64,000 bases of DNA from Planotetraspora kaengkrachanensis (GCF_016862895.1 NZ_BONV01000049.1:30139-94138); one strand, 5' to 3'; shown: positions 17,834 through 26,846, numbered from the stretch's first letter. Translations and numbers: made by a program. The notes: generated by a model from the sequence alone, not told the origin.

Positions 17834-17995
17834 GTGTCGCACGAGTACAGCAAGACCCCGGAGGCGCTGAGCCGCCTCACCGACAGCCAGTTCCGCGTCA
17901 CTCAGGAGGACGGGACGGAGCCTGCGTTCCGCAACGAGTACCGCTCCCTGTTCGAGACGACCGACACCACCAGCACAGAGGAGCGCACATCATGA
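17834..17995 (+). pseudogene. msrB: msrB with an in-frame internal deletion
   Basis: A 53-codon ORF with AGGAGGAG upstream. It begins like methionine-R-sulfoxide reductase B ([32 protein letters not shown]) and then jumps directly to an MsrB-like C-terminal end ([17 protein letters not shown]). The central 100 or so residues, with the zinc Cys pairs and catalytic Cys, are gone without loss of frame. Its stop overlaps the msrA start (ATGA). It now acts only as a translated leader for msrA. Confidence 0.75.
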
Positions 17996-18546
17996 CTAGC
18001 GGGATCCACGACACCGGACAGATCACCCGCACCCCGGGCACCGAAACTGCCGTCCTGGCCGGCGGGTGCTTCTGGGGCATGGAGGACCTCATCCGCCGGC
18101 AGTCCGGCGTGCTGGACACGCGGGTCGGATACACCGGTGGCGAAAACGATCACGCCACGTACCGCAACCACCCCGGCCACGCCGAGGCCGTCGAGGTCGT
18201 CTTCGACCCGACGCAGACGACCTACCGTGACATCCTGGCGTTCTTCTTCCAGATCCACGACCCGTCGACGTTGAACCGTCAGGGCAACGACCGCGGCACG
18301 AGCTACCGCTCGGCGATCTTCCCCTTGACGCCCGAGCAGCAGCAGGTCGCACGGGACACGATCGCGGACGTCGATGCGTCGGGGCTGTGGCCGGGTAAGG
18401 CAGTGACGACGATCGAGCCGGCCGGACCGTTCTGGGAGGCCGAACCCGAGCACCAGGACTACCTCATCACCTACCCGAACGGGTACACGTGCCACTTCCC
18501 GCGCCCAGACTGGGTGCTGCCCAGGCGCGCTGCGACCTCTAGCTGA
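17992..18546 (+). CDS. msrA: Peptide methionine-S-sulfoxide reductase MsrA
   Basis: 184 residues. Catalytic motif [10 protein letters not shown] near residue 24, [46 protein letters not shown] and the C-terminal [12 protein letters not shown] are all typical of MsrA. It reduces methionine-S-sulfoxide in oxidised proteins with electrons from thioredoxin. No further resolving Cys is seen near the C-terminus apart from the late TCHFPRP. Translation is coupled to the deleted msrB leader. The only thioredoxin gene in the window (23409-23745) is frameshifted, so electrons must come from elsewhere. Confidence 0.95.
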   Translation: MTSGIHDTGQITRTPGTETAVLAGGCFWGMEDLIRRQSGVLDTRVGYTGGENDHATYRNHPGHAEAVEVVFDPTQTTYRDILAFFFQIHDPSTLNRQGNDRGTSYRSAIFPLTPEQQQVARDTIADVDASGLWPGKAVTTIEPAGPFWEAEPEHQDYLITYPNGYTCHFPRPDWVLPRRAATSS

Positions 18547-18560
18547 CTGCGCTACGCCGA

Positions 18561-18594
18561 GGGCGCGCTCACCGCTGAAGCGATGAGCGCGCCC
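18561..18594 (+). terminator. Terminator hairpin of msrA
   Basis: GGGCGCGCTCA (18561-18571) and its exact complement (18584-18594) around a 12-nt loop, 15 bp after the msrA stop. It may also serve the convergent gene ending at 18654. Confidence 0.65.
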
Positions 18595-18653
18595 GCACCC
18601 CGTTCCGCCGCCAATACCAGGCGGCGGCGTCCTATCCCAGGCTGGGCACGGCT

Positions 18654-19121
18654 TCAGCCCTGTTCGATGATCCGTTTGATGGCAGCCAGCGTGGCAGGAA
18701 TGCCCACATGGGCTGCCTCGGCGCGAGTGGCGATCTCAGTCGGCGCGTCGTCGCCGTACTTCTCGACGAAGAACGCCTGCCCGGCTGGCGTGAACTCCCA
18801 AGACTCCGTCAGCTCTGTCCCACCCTCAACGTCCCTCATGGAGTAGAGCCACTTCACCTTGCCACCGTTCACAGACCAGCCGAACTCGGCTCCCTCCACG
18901 GCCGAGATGACCTCGCACCGGGCCTCCCACGTCCGGTCAGGTGTGACGTTGCGCCCGGTAAATTGGGCGCCGGCTCGCGGCCCGTCGCCCTCGTCCCACC
19001 AACACTCCTGGCAGATCGGCGACCACTCGCCGGTACGCGTGACGTCGGAGACGACCGCATACACGTCTTCAGGTGTCGCAGTGATGAAGATGGAGTCGGA
19101 GTACGTCAGCGAGGTAGTCAT
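18654..19121 (-). CDS. SRPBCC-family (polyketide cyclase-like) protein
   Basis: 155 residues with the START/Bet v1-type pattern: SIFITATPEDVYAVVSDVTR at the N-terminus, EWSPICQECWW, GAQFTGRN, a central TWEARCEVISAVEG, GTELTESWEF and a long amphipathic C-terminal helix. Such proteins bind small hydrophobic ligands; substrate unknown. The ATG at 19121 starts the domain exactly; longer upstream reading lacks domain sequence. Confidence 0.85.
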   Translation of the reverse strand: MTTSLTYSDSIFITATPEDVYAVVSDVTRTGEWSPICQECWWDEGDGPRAGAQFTGRNVTPDRTWEARCEVISAVEGAEFGWSVNGGKVKWLYSMRDVEGGTELTESWEFTPAGQAFFVEKYGDDAPTEIATRAEAAHVGIPATLAAIKRIIEQG

Positions 19122-19254
19122 GCGCCTAGTTTGCCGACTCCAAGCACGGGAGCTGGCCCGTCCCCAATGCCCACGACGCGGGGAAAGACTGACACGAACG
19201 AGGGCAAACGAAGGGCGCCCCCTCGCTAAGGGCGAGTCGGCTACGCCTCGCGCC

Positions 19255-19760
19255 GCGGGCCTGGCGGGCATGCTCGTGCCCGCGCTGCTGTGTCTGGTGA
19301 TCCTTCGAGGTCACGACGGTGCCGGCGCCTGGGGCGTGGTCACCTCGACGACACCGCCCTCGCCCTGGGGCTGCTCAGCCTGGTCGGCGGCGGCCTACCC
19401 GGACAGCCTCCGCGTCTTCCTGGTGACCGTCTTCGTCGTCGACGATGCGGTTCCGCTGCTGGTCGTCACCCTCGCGTACGCCGACCACGTGAACCTCCGC
19501 CTGCTGTTCTTCGCCCTCGTCGCGCTGGCCGCCGTGATCGTGGTCCGGCGGTTGGGTCAAGCCCTGTGCTCGTGCCGGTGCTGCTCCCCGCGGTCGCCTG
19601 GGTCGGCCTGCTCGAGAGCGGGGTCGACCCGATCATCCTGGGACTCGCTGTGGAGCTGGCCACCTCGGCCTACGGGCCGAGCCGGGGAGACCTCGAGGAG
19701 GAGAGCAGCCTCTTCCTCGGCTTCCGGCCGCCTCCGGCGCAATTCGAGCGTTCTGGGGAG
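19255..19760 (+). pseudogene. nhaA pseudogene, three frames
   Basis: Pieces of an NhaA Na+/H+ antiporter occur in order but in different frames: LAGMLVPALLCLVIL and GAWGVVTST, then DTALALGLLSLVGGGLP, then SLRVFLVTVFVVDDAVPLLV with the Na+-binding Asp pair, then AWVGLLESGVDPIILGLAVE and PSRGDLEEESSLF. At least three frameshifts separate them and both ends are missing. An intact nhaA lies at 40522-41775. Confidence 0.75.
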
Positions 19761-19879
19761 CGGGCGGATGGCCAGACGGCGGGCCACCACGCGGCGCGAC
19801 CTCTTCGCTGCGATGGGATGGGCCGCGCTGACACTCGGGCCGGTCCCTGATAGACGGTCTGCGTCGTGAACGTGCTGGT

Positions 19880-21004
19880 TCATATCGTCCGGAGGGCGTC
19901 AGCGAGTCTGTCGTAGTCATCCCTCGTGTTGTACGGCGCTGCCGCCACGCGGAGATAGCCGACCTCCTCGAAGAGAATCGGCCCCACCTCGATTCGGTGT
20001 TCCACGCTGAGCCGTTCGTAGAGGCGTTTCGCGTCTTCTGGCCCCTGAAGGAGGCCCTCGGGCAGTCGCACGAGTCTCATGGTCGGTGCCGGAGTGGCCG
20101 GCAGGTCTTCAAGGGAGGTGCCGAGCGCGCTGGCGAGATGACGTTGACCTTCGGTCACGAGGGAGGTGAGCCTGCTGACCTGCTCCCAGCCGCCAAGTTG
20201 TTTCCAGAAGGCCAGGCCATCGGGGACGGCTAACCAAGCTGCGTAGTCCCACGTCCCGGGGTAATCGAACGACTCCGCATAGCCGTCTTCGACCTGCCAG
20301 GAGAGCACGCTTGGCCACGTCGCGGGCGCCAAGGCGGAGCGCCACAGGAGACCAGCACCGCGCGGGGTGTATGCCCATTTGTGCAGGTTCCCCACCCACC
20401 AGGTCGCACCGAGATCGCCCACCTTGGTGGGCAGCGACCCCGGTACGTGGGCAGCATCGACGAGAACCGGGGGGTCGACGGCTGCCACAACCATCGCGAC
20501 CGGAAGGACGCTCGCCGTTGGAGAAGTGATCTGGTCGACGACGACGAGCCTGGTGCGCGCTGAGCATGCGGCAACATATGCCTCGACGACCTCATTGTCC
20601 GTGGCCCCCACCGGAAAGACCGCCTCGCGCACGCTGGCGCCGCGTCGTTGGGCCCAGTGCTCCAGCGCCATGCGCACCGCGCCGTAGCCGTGTCGGCTCA
20701 TCACCAGCTCGTCACCCGGCGCGAGGTCGATCGAACCAAGCACTGCCGACACACCCTCTGAGACGTTACGGACCCAGCCCACCTCACTGGGCGCGACGCC
20801 GAGATAGTCAGCTGCCTGGGTGCGAGCTTCGGCGATGAGGCTCGGGACCTCGACCCGGTTGAAGCGGTGCGGGTTGCGCTCGGCGTGCTCGCGCCAGGCG
20901 GTGGCTGCTGCTCGGACCACTGTTGGTGCGAGACCGAAGGCGCCGTGGTTCAGGTGCACGACCGAACGGTCAAGCCCGAACGCTTCCACCATCACTGGGT
21001 CCAC
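19880..21004 (-). CDS. PLP-dependent aminotransferase class V, isopenicillin-N-epimerase-like
   Basis: About 374 residues. Class-V features: HLNHGAFGLAPTVV at the start, RNVSEGVSAVLGSIDLAPGD, DQITSPTASVLP, LVDAAHVPG with the PLP-contacting Asp-Ala-Ala-His, and GNLHKWAYTPRGAGLLW with the Schiff-base Lys. Closest in layout to isopenicillin N epimerase/cysteine-desulfurase-like proteins; real substrate unknown and no beta-lactam genes are nearby. The GTG at 21004 is preferred for its AGGAGAGG; an upstream start adds eight residues. The small gene 21038-21199 lies just upstream and is probably co-transcribed. Confidence 0.85.
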   Translation of the reverse strand: MDPVMVEAFGLDRSVVHLNHGAFGLAPTVVRAAATAWREHAERNPHRFNRVEVPSLIAEARTQAADYLGVAPSEVGWVRNVSEGVSAVLGSIDLAPGDELVMSRHGYGAVRMALEHWAQRRGASVREAVFPVGATDNEVVEAYVAACSARTRLVVVDQITSPTASVLPVAMVVAAVDPPVLVDAAHVPGSLPTKVGDLGATWWVGNLHKWAYTPRGAGLLWRSALAPATWPSVLSWQVEDGYAESFDYPGTWDYAAWLAVPDGLAFWKQLGGWEQVSRLTSLVTEGQRHLASALGTSLEDLPATPAPTMRLVRLPEGLLQGPEDAKRLYERLSVEHRIEVGPILFEEVGYLRVAAAPYNTRDDYDRLADALRTI

Positions 21005-21037
21005 GCGGCTAGTCCTCTCCTGCCACAACCACCAATC

Positions 21038-21199
21038 TCAGGGAACCACAGGCCTGTAGGTAGTGTGCCCGTCCGAGGTGAAGACCTGGGTTGCACCCTC
21101 GCCGAACACAAGCGTCCCGGCAGTCAGTGCAGCGGACATGTGATCAGCGTCGACGACCTCGTCGTTGCCGACCCGTAGTTCTTGAAGTGCCTCAGGCAT
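21038..21199 (-). CDS. Small protein of 53 residues upstream of the aminotransferase
   Basis: MPEALQELRVGNDEVVDADH opens a 53-residue protein ending TSDGHTTYRPVVP. GAAAGGAG lies at ideal distance before the ATG at 21199, and the downstream gene begins about 35 bp after its stop. Length, ribosome site and position all support a real gene. Family not recognised; it could be a small partner or substrate peptide of the PLP enzyme. Confidence 0.6.
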   Translation of the reverse strand: MPEALQELRVGNDEVVDADHMSAALTAGTLVFGEGATQVFTSDGHTTYRPVVP

Positions 21200-21300
21200 A
21201 GATACGCTCCTTTCACGAGCCCTACGCTGAGTAGCCTGGGGGGCGGTTGGTGGGTTTGCACTGCACGAGGTCAAGACCGGCACCTCTCAGCGACGCCGTC

Positions 21301-21633
21301 CTACCCAACCTCATCAACGAGAAGCTCGGCCGCAGGGTCAGCCTCAAGCCGCTCGTCGGGGATCGGCCGACCGCTGCGCAACGAAACCCCGTAGATACCG
21401 GCCCGCAGGCGCTCGCTGGCCCGATCGAGTGCAGCCAACCGTGCGCTGAGTTGCTCGGCTACAGCATCGTCAAGAAGCTCTTGGGCGAGCGGGCTCGCTG
21501 AATCGGAGACCGAGGTCCTCGCATCAGCGGCCGCCTCCAGGTCAGCCGCCCGCTCAGCGGCTGAGTACGTGAGAAGTTCCTTGATGCGTTCACGTTCACC
21601 CTCGATCAACTCATGTGCGCGGGCTGGGTCCAT
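21301..21633 (-). CDS. DksA/TraR-like protein without zinc cysteines
   Basis: 110 residues. An N-terminal coiled-coil (RAHELIEGERERIKELLTYS through a long Ala/Glu/Leu helix) is followed by GIYGVSLRSGRPIPDERLEA, the DksA/TraR zinc-finger segment in which the two Cys of the first pair are Ser or absent, and by DPAAELLVDE in place of the second pair. Such zinc-less TraR-family proteins occur in actinobacteria and may still enter the RNA polymerase secondary channel. Monocistronic. Confidence 0.8.
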   Translation of the reverse strand: MDPARAHELIEGERERIKELLTYSAAERAADLEAAADARTSVSDSASPLAQELLDDAVAEQLSARLAALDRASERLRAGIYGVSLRSGRPIPDERLEADPAAELLVDEVG

Positions 21634-21889
21634 CTGAAACTCCCTGGTGGTGACGATTGGTGATCAGCGTCGGCGGCGAGACCTCAGCTGGCCGATCTTG
21701 CGGGGGCGTTCGACACCACGTGTGTGGTACCGCGCTCATCGGCCTCGCCCTCACCTCCGACGTAGTGCTCGACCGCTCTGGGCCTAGCTGTCGGCTGGCC
21801 CAGATCATGTGTGCCCCTGGCACTCTTTCGATTAGTGCCCGGGGGGCCGCATCTCTTTCGTCTGCTGTCACTGGCTCGCTGTGACGGCG

Positions 21890-22055
21890 AGTACTCGACG
21901 AGATCCGCGCCCGCGAGGGCACGATCACCGCAATCTGCCCCTTCGTACTCGACTACCTCTCGCGAACGACTACCTATGCCGATCTCGACGCGCGACACCC
22001 CGGCTACTCCGATCGTGCGTCCGCCGAGTCGGCGCGCGCGAAGACCCGTGGCTGA
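21890..22055 (+). pseudogene. GNAT acetyltransferase C-terminal remnant (COG2388-like)
   Basis: The frame EIRAREGTITAICPFVLDYL, SRTTTYADLDARHPGY matches the end of small YidJ/COG2388 N-acetyltransferases (the CPFxxxxxxxHPEY signature). An in-frame TGA lies just upstream and the acetyl-CoA-binding part is missing. Confidence 0.55.
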
Positions 22056-22158
22056 GACCATTCACCCATCAGGAGATCCCTCGGAAGATTGCGGCTTCAC
22101 GATATGGTCGCGCGGCTGGAGTTCCTCCGCAGCTTCCTGGGAGGTCACCGCGGCGACC

Positions 22159-23103
22159 TCACGGACGAACGCGGATGACCGTCTTTCCCTGGATCCGCTC
22201 GGTCGGGTTGAAGGCGGCGACGGCATCGTCGAGGGTCGCGACTTGGCCGATGTTCGTCCGCAGTCGTCCGTCACGCACCCGCTGGGCGATCTCCCCCAAT
22301 TGGGCACGATCGGACACGACAACGAAGTCGATCGCCAGGCCGTCGGCCGGCCGTGCCTCGGGCGGGCCGGCGACGGTCACCAGTGTTCCTCCGGCTCGAA
22401 CAAGACCCGCGGACCGCCTTCCGATGTCGCCGCCGAAGACATCGAAAACCAGATCGACTCTGCCGACGCCTTCCAGGGCGCCGTTCTCGAGGTCGACGAA
22501 CTCCTGCGCCCCGAAGTCGAACGCCGTCTGACGGTGAGCAGCGCGTCCGGTACCGATGACGTAGGCGCCCGCCTCGCGTGCGAGCTGCGTCGCCATCGAA
22601 CCGACTGCGCCGGCCGCACCGTGCACGAGGACGCTCTGCCCGGCTCGGAGGCGGCCATGCTCGAACAGGCCTTGCCACGCGGTCAGGCCCGTCATCGCGA
22701 CACCCGCGCCCACCGTGAAGTCAACGTCGCCCGGCAACGGCGCGAGGTTGCGTGCCTCGACGACGACATACTCCGCGAGCGTGCCATCGCGAGTCCAGTC
22801 CGTGAGGCCGAACACCCGCTCCCCCACCGACAGCCCCGCCGCTCCATAGCTGAGGGCGGTGACCACTCCGGCCACCTCGTGTCCGGGAATCGAAGGCGTC
22901 CGGTCACGGCCAAGGCGATCGATCCAGGTCGAGGGCCACTCCAACTCATTCCCGGTAAATCCCGACGCATGAACCTCCACAACGACATCGCCGTAGTTCG
23001 CGCCCTCAAGACTGGCGAGCCTCGGCACATCCGGATCGGGCCGCTCCACCAGCTTCATCCCCGCCGTCCCCGCGGCCCGGTCCGTCACCACAATCGCCTT
23101 CAT
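22159..23103 (-). CDS. Zinc-less MDR-family NADPH:quinone oxidoreductase-like protein
   Basis: 314 residues of the medium-chain dehydrogenase/reductase superfamily. Features: GANYGDVVVEVHASGFTGNE near the start, PGHEVAGVV, the Rossmann nucleotide loop VLVHGAAGAVGSMATQLAR and VTVAGPPEARPADG. No structural-zinc Cys cluster is present. It probably reduces quinones or enones with NADPH. The ATG at 23103 has GGGAGG upstream. It sits next to IS481 debris. Confidence 0.88.
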   Translation of the reverse strand: MKAIVVTDRAAGTAGMKLVERPDPDVPRLASLEGANYGDVVVEVHASGFTGNELEWPSTWIDRLGRDRTPSIPGHEVAGVVTALSYGAAGLSVGERVFGLTDWTRDGTLAEYVVVEARNLAPLPGDVDFTVGAGVAMTGLTAWQGLFEHGRLRAGQSVLVHGAAGAVGSMATQLAREAGAYVIGTGRAAHRQTAFDFGAQEFVDLENGALEGVGRVDLVFDVFGGDIGRRSAGLVRAGGTLVTVAGPPEARPADGLAIDFVVVSDRAQLGEIAQRVRDGRLRTNIGQVATLDDAVAAFNPTERIQGKTVIRVRP

Positions 23104-23366
23104 TCAGCACCTCCCTGTATCCAATCCTCGCCGGTATGACATTTTCGGTTCACCGGTGTTGGTGCCTCCCGATCTCGACGTCTTACCACGCAGGTCGAGG
23201 CCGGCACACGGGCCTCAACCAGGGCGGGAGTGCGGTTGGCCACCCGATGCGGGCGTGAGGAACGCTCGCGCAGACCCGGCCAGCCTTGCTCGTCATAACG
23301 GCGCACCCACCGGTGCGCGCATTGACGGGAGATGCCCAGTTCCTTGGAGGGCTTCTTATTGATCAA
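23100..23366 (-). pseudogene. IS481-family transposase N-terminal remnant
   Basis: KELGISRQCAHRWVRRYDEQ, GWPGLRERSSRPHR is the helix-turn-helix start of IS481 transposases. After about 50 residues the sequence leaves the family, and the DDE catalytic domain is absent. I found no inverted repeats flanking it. Confidence 0.7.
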
Positions 23367-23408
23367 CCATCAACTACGACGTGTCACCAACCCGCTGGCC
23401 AAGTACAT

Positions 23409-23745
23409 CTAGGAGCCGCTGATGTAGTCGGCGAGCTGACGCTCGAGCTCGGCCTTTGGGTGGGCGCCGACGATTGTCTTCGCGAGGCTGCCATTGTGGA
23501 ATACGGCGATGGTTGGGATGGCCATGACGCTTGTAGCGTGCCGCGGTCTTGGGGTTCTCGTCGACGTTGAGCTTGGCGACAGTGAGCTTGTCCGCATGCT
23601 CCGCGGCGATCTCATCGAGAATCGGCGAGACCATCCGGCACGGACCGCACCACACAGCCCAGAAGTCGACGACGACAGGGGAATCTGCCGCCAGCACCAA
23701 CGTCTCGAACGAGTCGTCGGTCACCGTGATCGCCTGAGTTTCCAT
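23409..23745 (-). pseudogene. Thioredoxin gene with a one-base frameshift
   Basis: [40 protein letters not shown] and [17 protein letters not shown] are a textbook thioredoxin with an intact WCGPC. At about 23529 an extra base breaks the frame; one base over, [20 protein letters not shown] with the cis-Pro and the C-terminal helix continue to a stop at 23409. Removing one base restores a 110-residue thioredoxin. The break is recent, or is a sequencing or assembly error. Confidence 0.8.
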
Positions 23746-24055
23746 CTTGGTCTCGCCTCCGTTTTGGCCTTGGAAATCTGCGGTGCGCAGAACCTCGACC
23801 CGGCCGGGTCTCACCGAGACGACACCTGCCGTTCGAGGGTGGCACCGGGATCCGCGTCACACGCCTAGTGGTACTGCGGGCTTGGACGGTCTTTCGACCC
23901 GTGGCGTTCTTCTTCGCAGCCACCGTTGACCGTCACGGTCAAGAAGATCGCGGCCTTCGCAGGCGGCGCGAGGTCCCCTGGGCGAGATCTTGGAAGTTCG
24001 TCTGTCGCATCTGTCGTTGGATGGTCGGATCGCGTTGGCCAGCCGGCGGTCGCGG

Positions 24056-24376
24056 TTAGGCGGGACCTGGGGTGGGCAGAAGCAACCACGAGCTGGAGCC
24101 CGAGATGTCGAGCCACGTGCCCCGTGGTGTCCGGGCCACTCGGGCGACCATCGCCTCACACTCGCGACAGCGCAGCACAGTTCCCGGTCCGCCCATGTAG
24201 GCCTGCAGCTGTCCAAATGCTTGTGCGACGCCGCAGCTACCGCAGCGGACAGTGACGGTGGTCGGGTCGCTTGCGAGGATCCCGGCAAACTCGCCGGCAG
24301 CGGCGTTGCCGTCCAAAACCGCGCCTGACTCGGCGCCGCCGTCGGGCGCGGCCGGGAACGAGAGATCCGAGGTCAT
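24056..24376 (-). CDS. DUF6510-like small zinc-ribbon protein
   Basis: 106 residues. LDGNAAAGEFAGILASDPTT leads to CGSCGVAQAFG and, 20 residues on, RCRECEAMV: two CxxC pairs of a zinc ribbon. TPRGTWLDISGS follows. This matches an actinobacterial family usually encoded after a molybdopterin oxidoreductase and a flavin reductase, as here. Its start overlaps the reductase stop by 4 bp. Possibly an electron-transfer or assembly partner. Confidence 0.8.
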   Translation of the reverse strand: MTSDLSFPAAPDGGAESGAVLDGNAAAGEFAGILASDPTTVTVRCGSCGVAQAFGQLQAYMGGPGTVLRCRECEAMVARVARTPRGTWLDISGSSSWLLLPTPGPA

Positions 24377-25194
24377 CGATCAACTCCTGTTGGTCCAAAT
24401 CGTTCCGTGCGTATGCGATCGTCGGGGTATCCCGCCTCGCGGAGCAGGCGTGTGGCGTGGTCAACGAAGCCAGATGAGCCGCACACGTAGACCCGGGCCG
24501 CCAAAGGCTTCCGCCACGCGGACGGAGGTTGGATGTCCTCGACCGCGAGGTGTGAGGCGGGGCGGGGGTGCCCGTCGGGGACCTTGCGCGTGTAGACGAG
24601 GCGCACTTCGGCGGACCCTGGCGCGAACAGATCGGCCGACATCTCTTCCAGTTCAGGCCCGTACATGAGGTCGCGAGGCCCGCGAAGCGAATACACGAGC
24701 ATCGTCGGCGTCGAGTCCCCCGCTCGCTTCCGGGCTCGCAGCATGGTGACCAGCGGCACCACCCCTGATCCGCCGGCGATCAGGAGTACCGGGCCGTCCC
24801 CGATGGATGGGTCACCCGGCTCCCAGACGAACCATCCACCGATGGGCCCGCGCACGTCGAGCTCGTCACCGATCTCCATGATCTCCACCAGGTACGGCGA
24901 GACCTCGCCGTGGGGTAGGAGGTCGACGGTGACCGCGACGCAGTCGGGCGTGGCAGGCTCAGCCAACGAGTAGCTCCGTTGGGCCGAGTAGCCGTCCGCG
25001 GCTGTGAGACGTACGTCTACGTGCTGACCGGGCAGATGTCCCGTCCAGCCGGGGACGCGTAGAGCAAGTGTCCGGGAATGCCAGGACTGCGAGTGCAGAC
25101 CGACGAGCGTTGCCTTGCGCCAGTGATTCCCTGCTGGCGGAGTGGCTTCTACTGAGCTGTCGGCCGGTCCCTCGGTCGTGTTTGTGTCAGTCAC
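24373..25194 (-). CDS. Ferredoxin-NADP reductase-like FAD/NAD(P) oxidoreductase
   Basis: 273 residues of the ferredoxin-reductase fold. RSYSLAEP is the FAD-binding RxYS motif, GPIGGWFVWEP and LLIAGGSGVVPLVTMLRARK bind the dinucleotide, and VYVCGSSGFVDHATRLL ends the NAD domain. No 2Fe-2S domain is fused. It overlaps the molybdopterin gene upstream by 8 bp and the zinc-ribbon gene downstream by 4 bp. It probably passes electrons between NAD(P)H and the molybdopterin partner. Confidence 0.9.
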   Translation of the reverse strand: MTDTNTTEGPADSSVEATPPAGNHWRKATLVGLHSQSWHSRTLALRVPGWTGHLPGQHVDVRLTAADGYSAQRSYSLAEPATPDCVAVTVDLLPHGEVSPYLVEIMEIGDELDVRGPIGGWFVWEPGDPSIGDGPVLLIAGGSGVVPLVTMLRARKRAGDSTPTMLVYSLRGPRDLMYGPELEEMSADLFAPGSAEVRLVYTRKVPDGHPRPASHLAVEDIQPPSAWRKPLAARVYVCGSSGFVDHATRLLREAGYPDDRIRTERFGPTGVDR

Positions 25195-25783
25195 CGGCGT
25201 GCCGCTCCTCGCGCCACGGGTCCCCGTAGTTGTGATAGCCGAAGCTTTCCCAGAAGCCCGGCTCGTCGAAGCGCTGCATCGTGATGCCGTTCACCCACTT
25301 CGCGGACTTCCAGAAGTAGAGATGCGGCACCAGTAGCCTGGCCGGACCACCGTGCTCGACGTGAAGCGGCTCTCCCTCGTACTCGTACACGATCCAGGCC
25401 TTGCCCCCGACCAGGTCCTCCAACGGGAGATTCGTGGTGTAGCCCCCGTACGAATGCACCATCGCGTATTCGTCGTAGGTCTCGATGTCCTCGAAGAAGG
25501 TGTCGAGCGCGATGCCCCGCCACTGGGTCCCGAGTTTCGTCCACCGGGTCACGCAGTGGATATCGACGTTGATCTCCTCGGAGGGCAACGCCATCATCTC
25601 GTCCCAACTCCACCGCCTCGGCTTGCCGCTCTCAGGCGTGATTGTGAAGCTCCATTTCTCCGTCGAGATCAGCTGCGTCGGCCCAGCCGTCAGCACGGGG
25701 AATCCGTGGGTCAGATGCTGGCCGGGCGGCAGATCGACGGCACGCGGGTCGTGATGGCCGAAGAAGCCACGCGAGATTGTCAC
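25187..25783 (-). CDS. Molybdopterin-dependent oxidoreductase, sulfite-oxidase fold
   Basis: 198 residues covering one oxidoreductase molybdopterin domain: PVLTAGPTQLISTEKWSFTI, WSWDEMMALPSEEINVDIHC with the Mo-ligating Cys in DIHCVTRW, TKLGTQWRGIALDTFFED and a C-terminal VPHLYFWKSAKWVNGI. No Tat signal or membrane segment is seen, so it is probably cytoplasmic. The substrate is not known. First gene of a three-gene operon with a flavin reductase and a zinc-ribbon protein. Starts with GTG. Confidence 0.9.
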   Translation of the reverse strand: MTISRGFFGHHDPRAVDLPPGQHLTHGFPVLTAGPTQLISTEKWSFTITPESGKPRRWSWDEMMALPSEEINVDIHCVTRWTKLGTQWRGIALDTFFEDIETYDEYAMVHSYGGYTTNLPLEDLVGGKAWIVYEYEGEPLHVEHGGPARLLVPHLYFWKSAKWVNGITMQRFDEPGFWESFGYHNYGDPWREERHAGD

Positions 25784-26074
25784 CCTGCGCTCTCTTCCAG
25801 ACCCAGCGGTCTCTAGTGGTGGGCGTCTCCTCTCACGGTCGGGTCGATGGCGGCAGCGACCGTGCGGTGGACCATTTCGTCCAACTTAGGGTTCCGCTGT
25901 AATCGGTGTCAAAGCACACCAGCCCGTCGCGCGCACCGCGCGAGCGTGCTGGAATTGCGGACCTTGGACTATATAGACCAGACTCCGCCGAGGTGGCCGA
26001 GAGGAACGGGCCGTCGATCAACGCCCTGACCGACCTTTTCTGGTGCGACCAGGCGAACCGGGAAGGTGACCTCC

Positions 26075-26719
26075 ATGGCTGATGGCAGATGTTCCGACGT
26101 GGTGCGATTCGGCGGCGATCTCGGACTGGCACCTGAACACCTTCAGGATTCGTTGGCCGCCCATCTGGCTAACTGCCGGGACTGCGCGTCGTATGTCTCA
26201 CAGATCGACACGACCCGCGAGCTCCTTAAACGGCACTCTGGTCGTGGCGGCGTCCAGAACGACCTGGCCGACGACGCGATGCCGGTGGCAGAAGAGTCCC
26301 CGGCGACGGGCGCTGAAGCCTTGCGAAGTGCTCTCCTCACACGTGCCGAACTGCTTGACCCCGCAAACGCCGATGAGCCCGAGCTCTTCTACCCAGATCT
26401 CTACCCAGGCGAAGACAGGATCGACGGGTGGGTCGACAGCCCGAACCAGTGGGGCGGCGGCGCACAGATCCTGGGCCCGGAGGAAGTCGACGAGACCGGA
26501 GAGGTATACGACCTGCTCGACAAGGCACTCGGCGAACTGCCCGAGCCACTCGGCGAGCTTCTCGCGCTCGTCGATCTACAGGGCTACGCTCTGGCCGGGT
26601 CCGCGCAGGCACTCGGACTCGACGAGCTTTCGGCAACGGCCGCCTTGGCACGCGTCCGTGGCCGTCTCGACGAGTACCTGCATGGTGCCGAGTCAACGGC
26701 GCAGGGTGTGCCCCGGTGA
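26075..26719 (+). CDS. Anti-sigma zinc finger fused to a sigma-region-4-like domain
   Basis: About 214 residues. Residues 20-50 hold a ZAS motif, LAAHLANCRDCASYVSQ (H-x3-C-x2-C), as in zinc anti-sigma factors. An acidic middle follows (PELFYPDLYPGEDRIDGW). The last 65 residues, ALGELPEPLGELLALVDLQG, YALAGSAQALGLDELSA and ARVRGRLDEYL, have the pattern of sigma region 4 (LPExxRxxxxLxxxxGxSxxEIAxxL). I see no region 2, so it is not a full sigma factor. Possibly a stand-alone anti-sigma-like regulator. The ATG at 26075 is preferred for the upstream GGGAAGG. Confidence 0.6.
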   Translation: MADGRCSDVVRFGGDLGLAPEHLQDSLAAHLANCRDCASYVSQIDTTRELLKRHSGRGGVQNDLADDAMPVAEESPATGAEALRSALLTRAELLDPANADEPELFYPDLYPGEDRIDGWVDSPNQWGGGAQILGPEEVDETGEVYDLLDKALGELPEPLGELLALVDLQGYALAGSAQALGLDELSATAALARVRGRLDEYLHGAESTAQGVPR

Positions 26720-26846
26720 GAGCCCATCTGGCGGCGACGCCGGGGGCGGCCCCCTCCCGTCAGAAGCGCAGCCACACGCACCCGGCCTTGCTCTCCAGAT
26801 GCAGATCGTCTGAGCGAGCAAAGCACCATCCGACCCGAGGAGGAAC

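Noticed and set aside
21811..23139. 442-codon plus-strand ORF
   Set aside because: It covers the quinone oxidoreductase gene in antisense, which has clear motifs, so it is a shadow frame.
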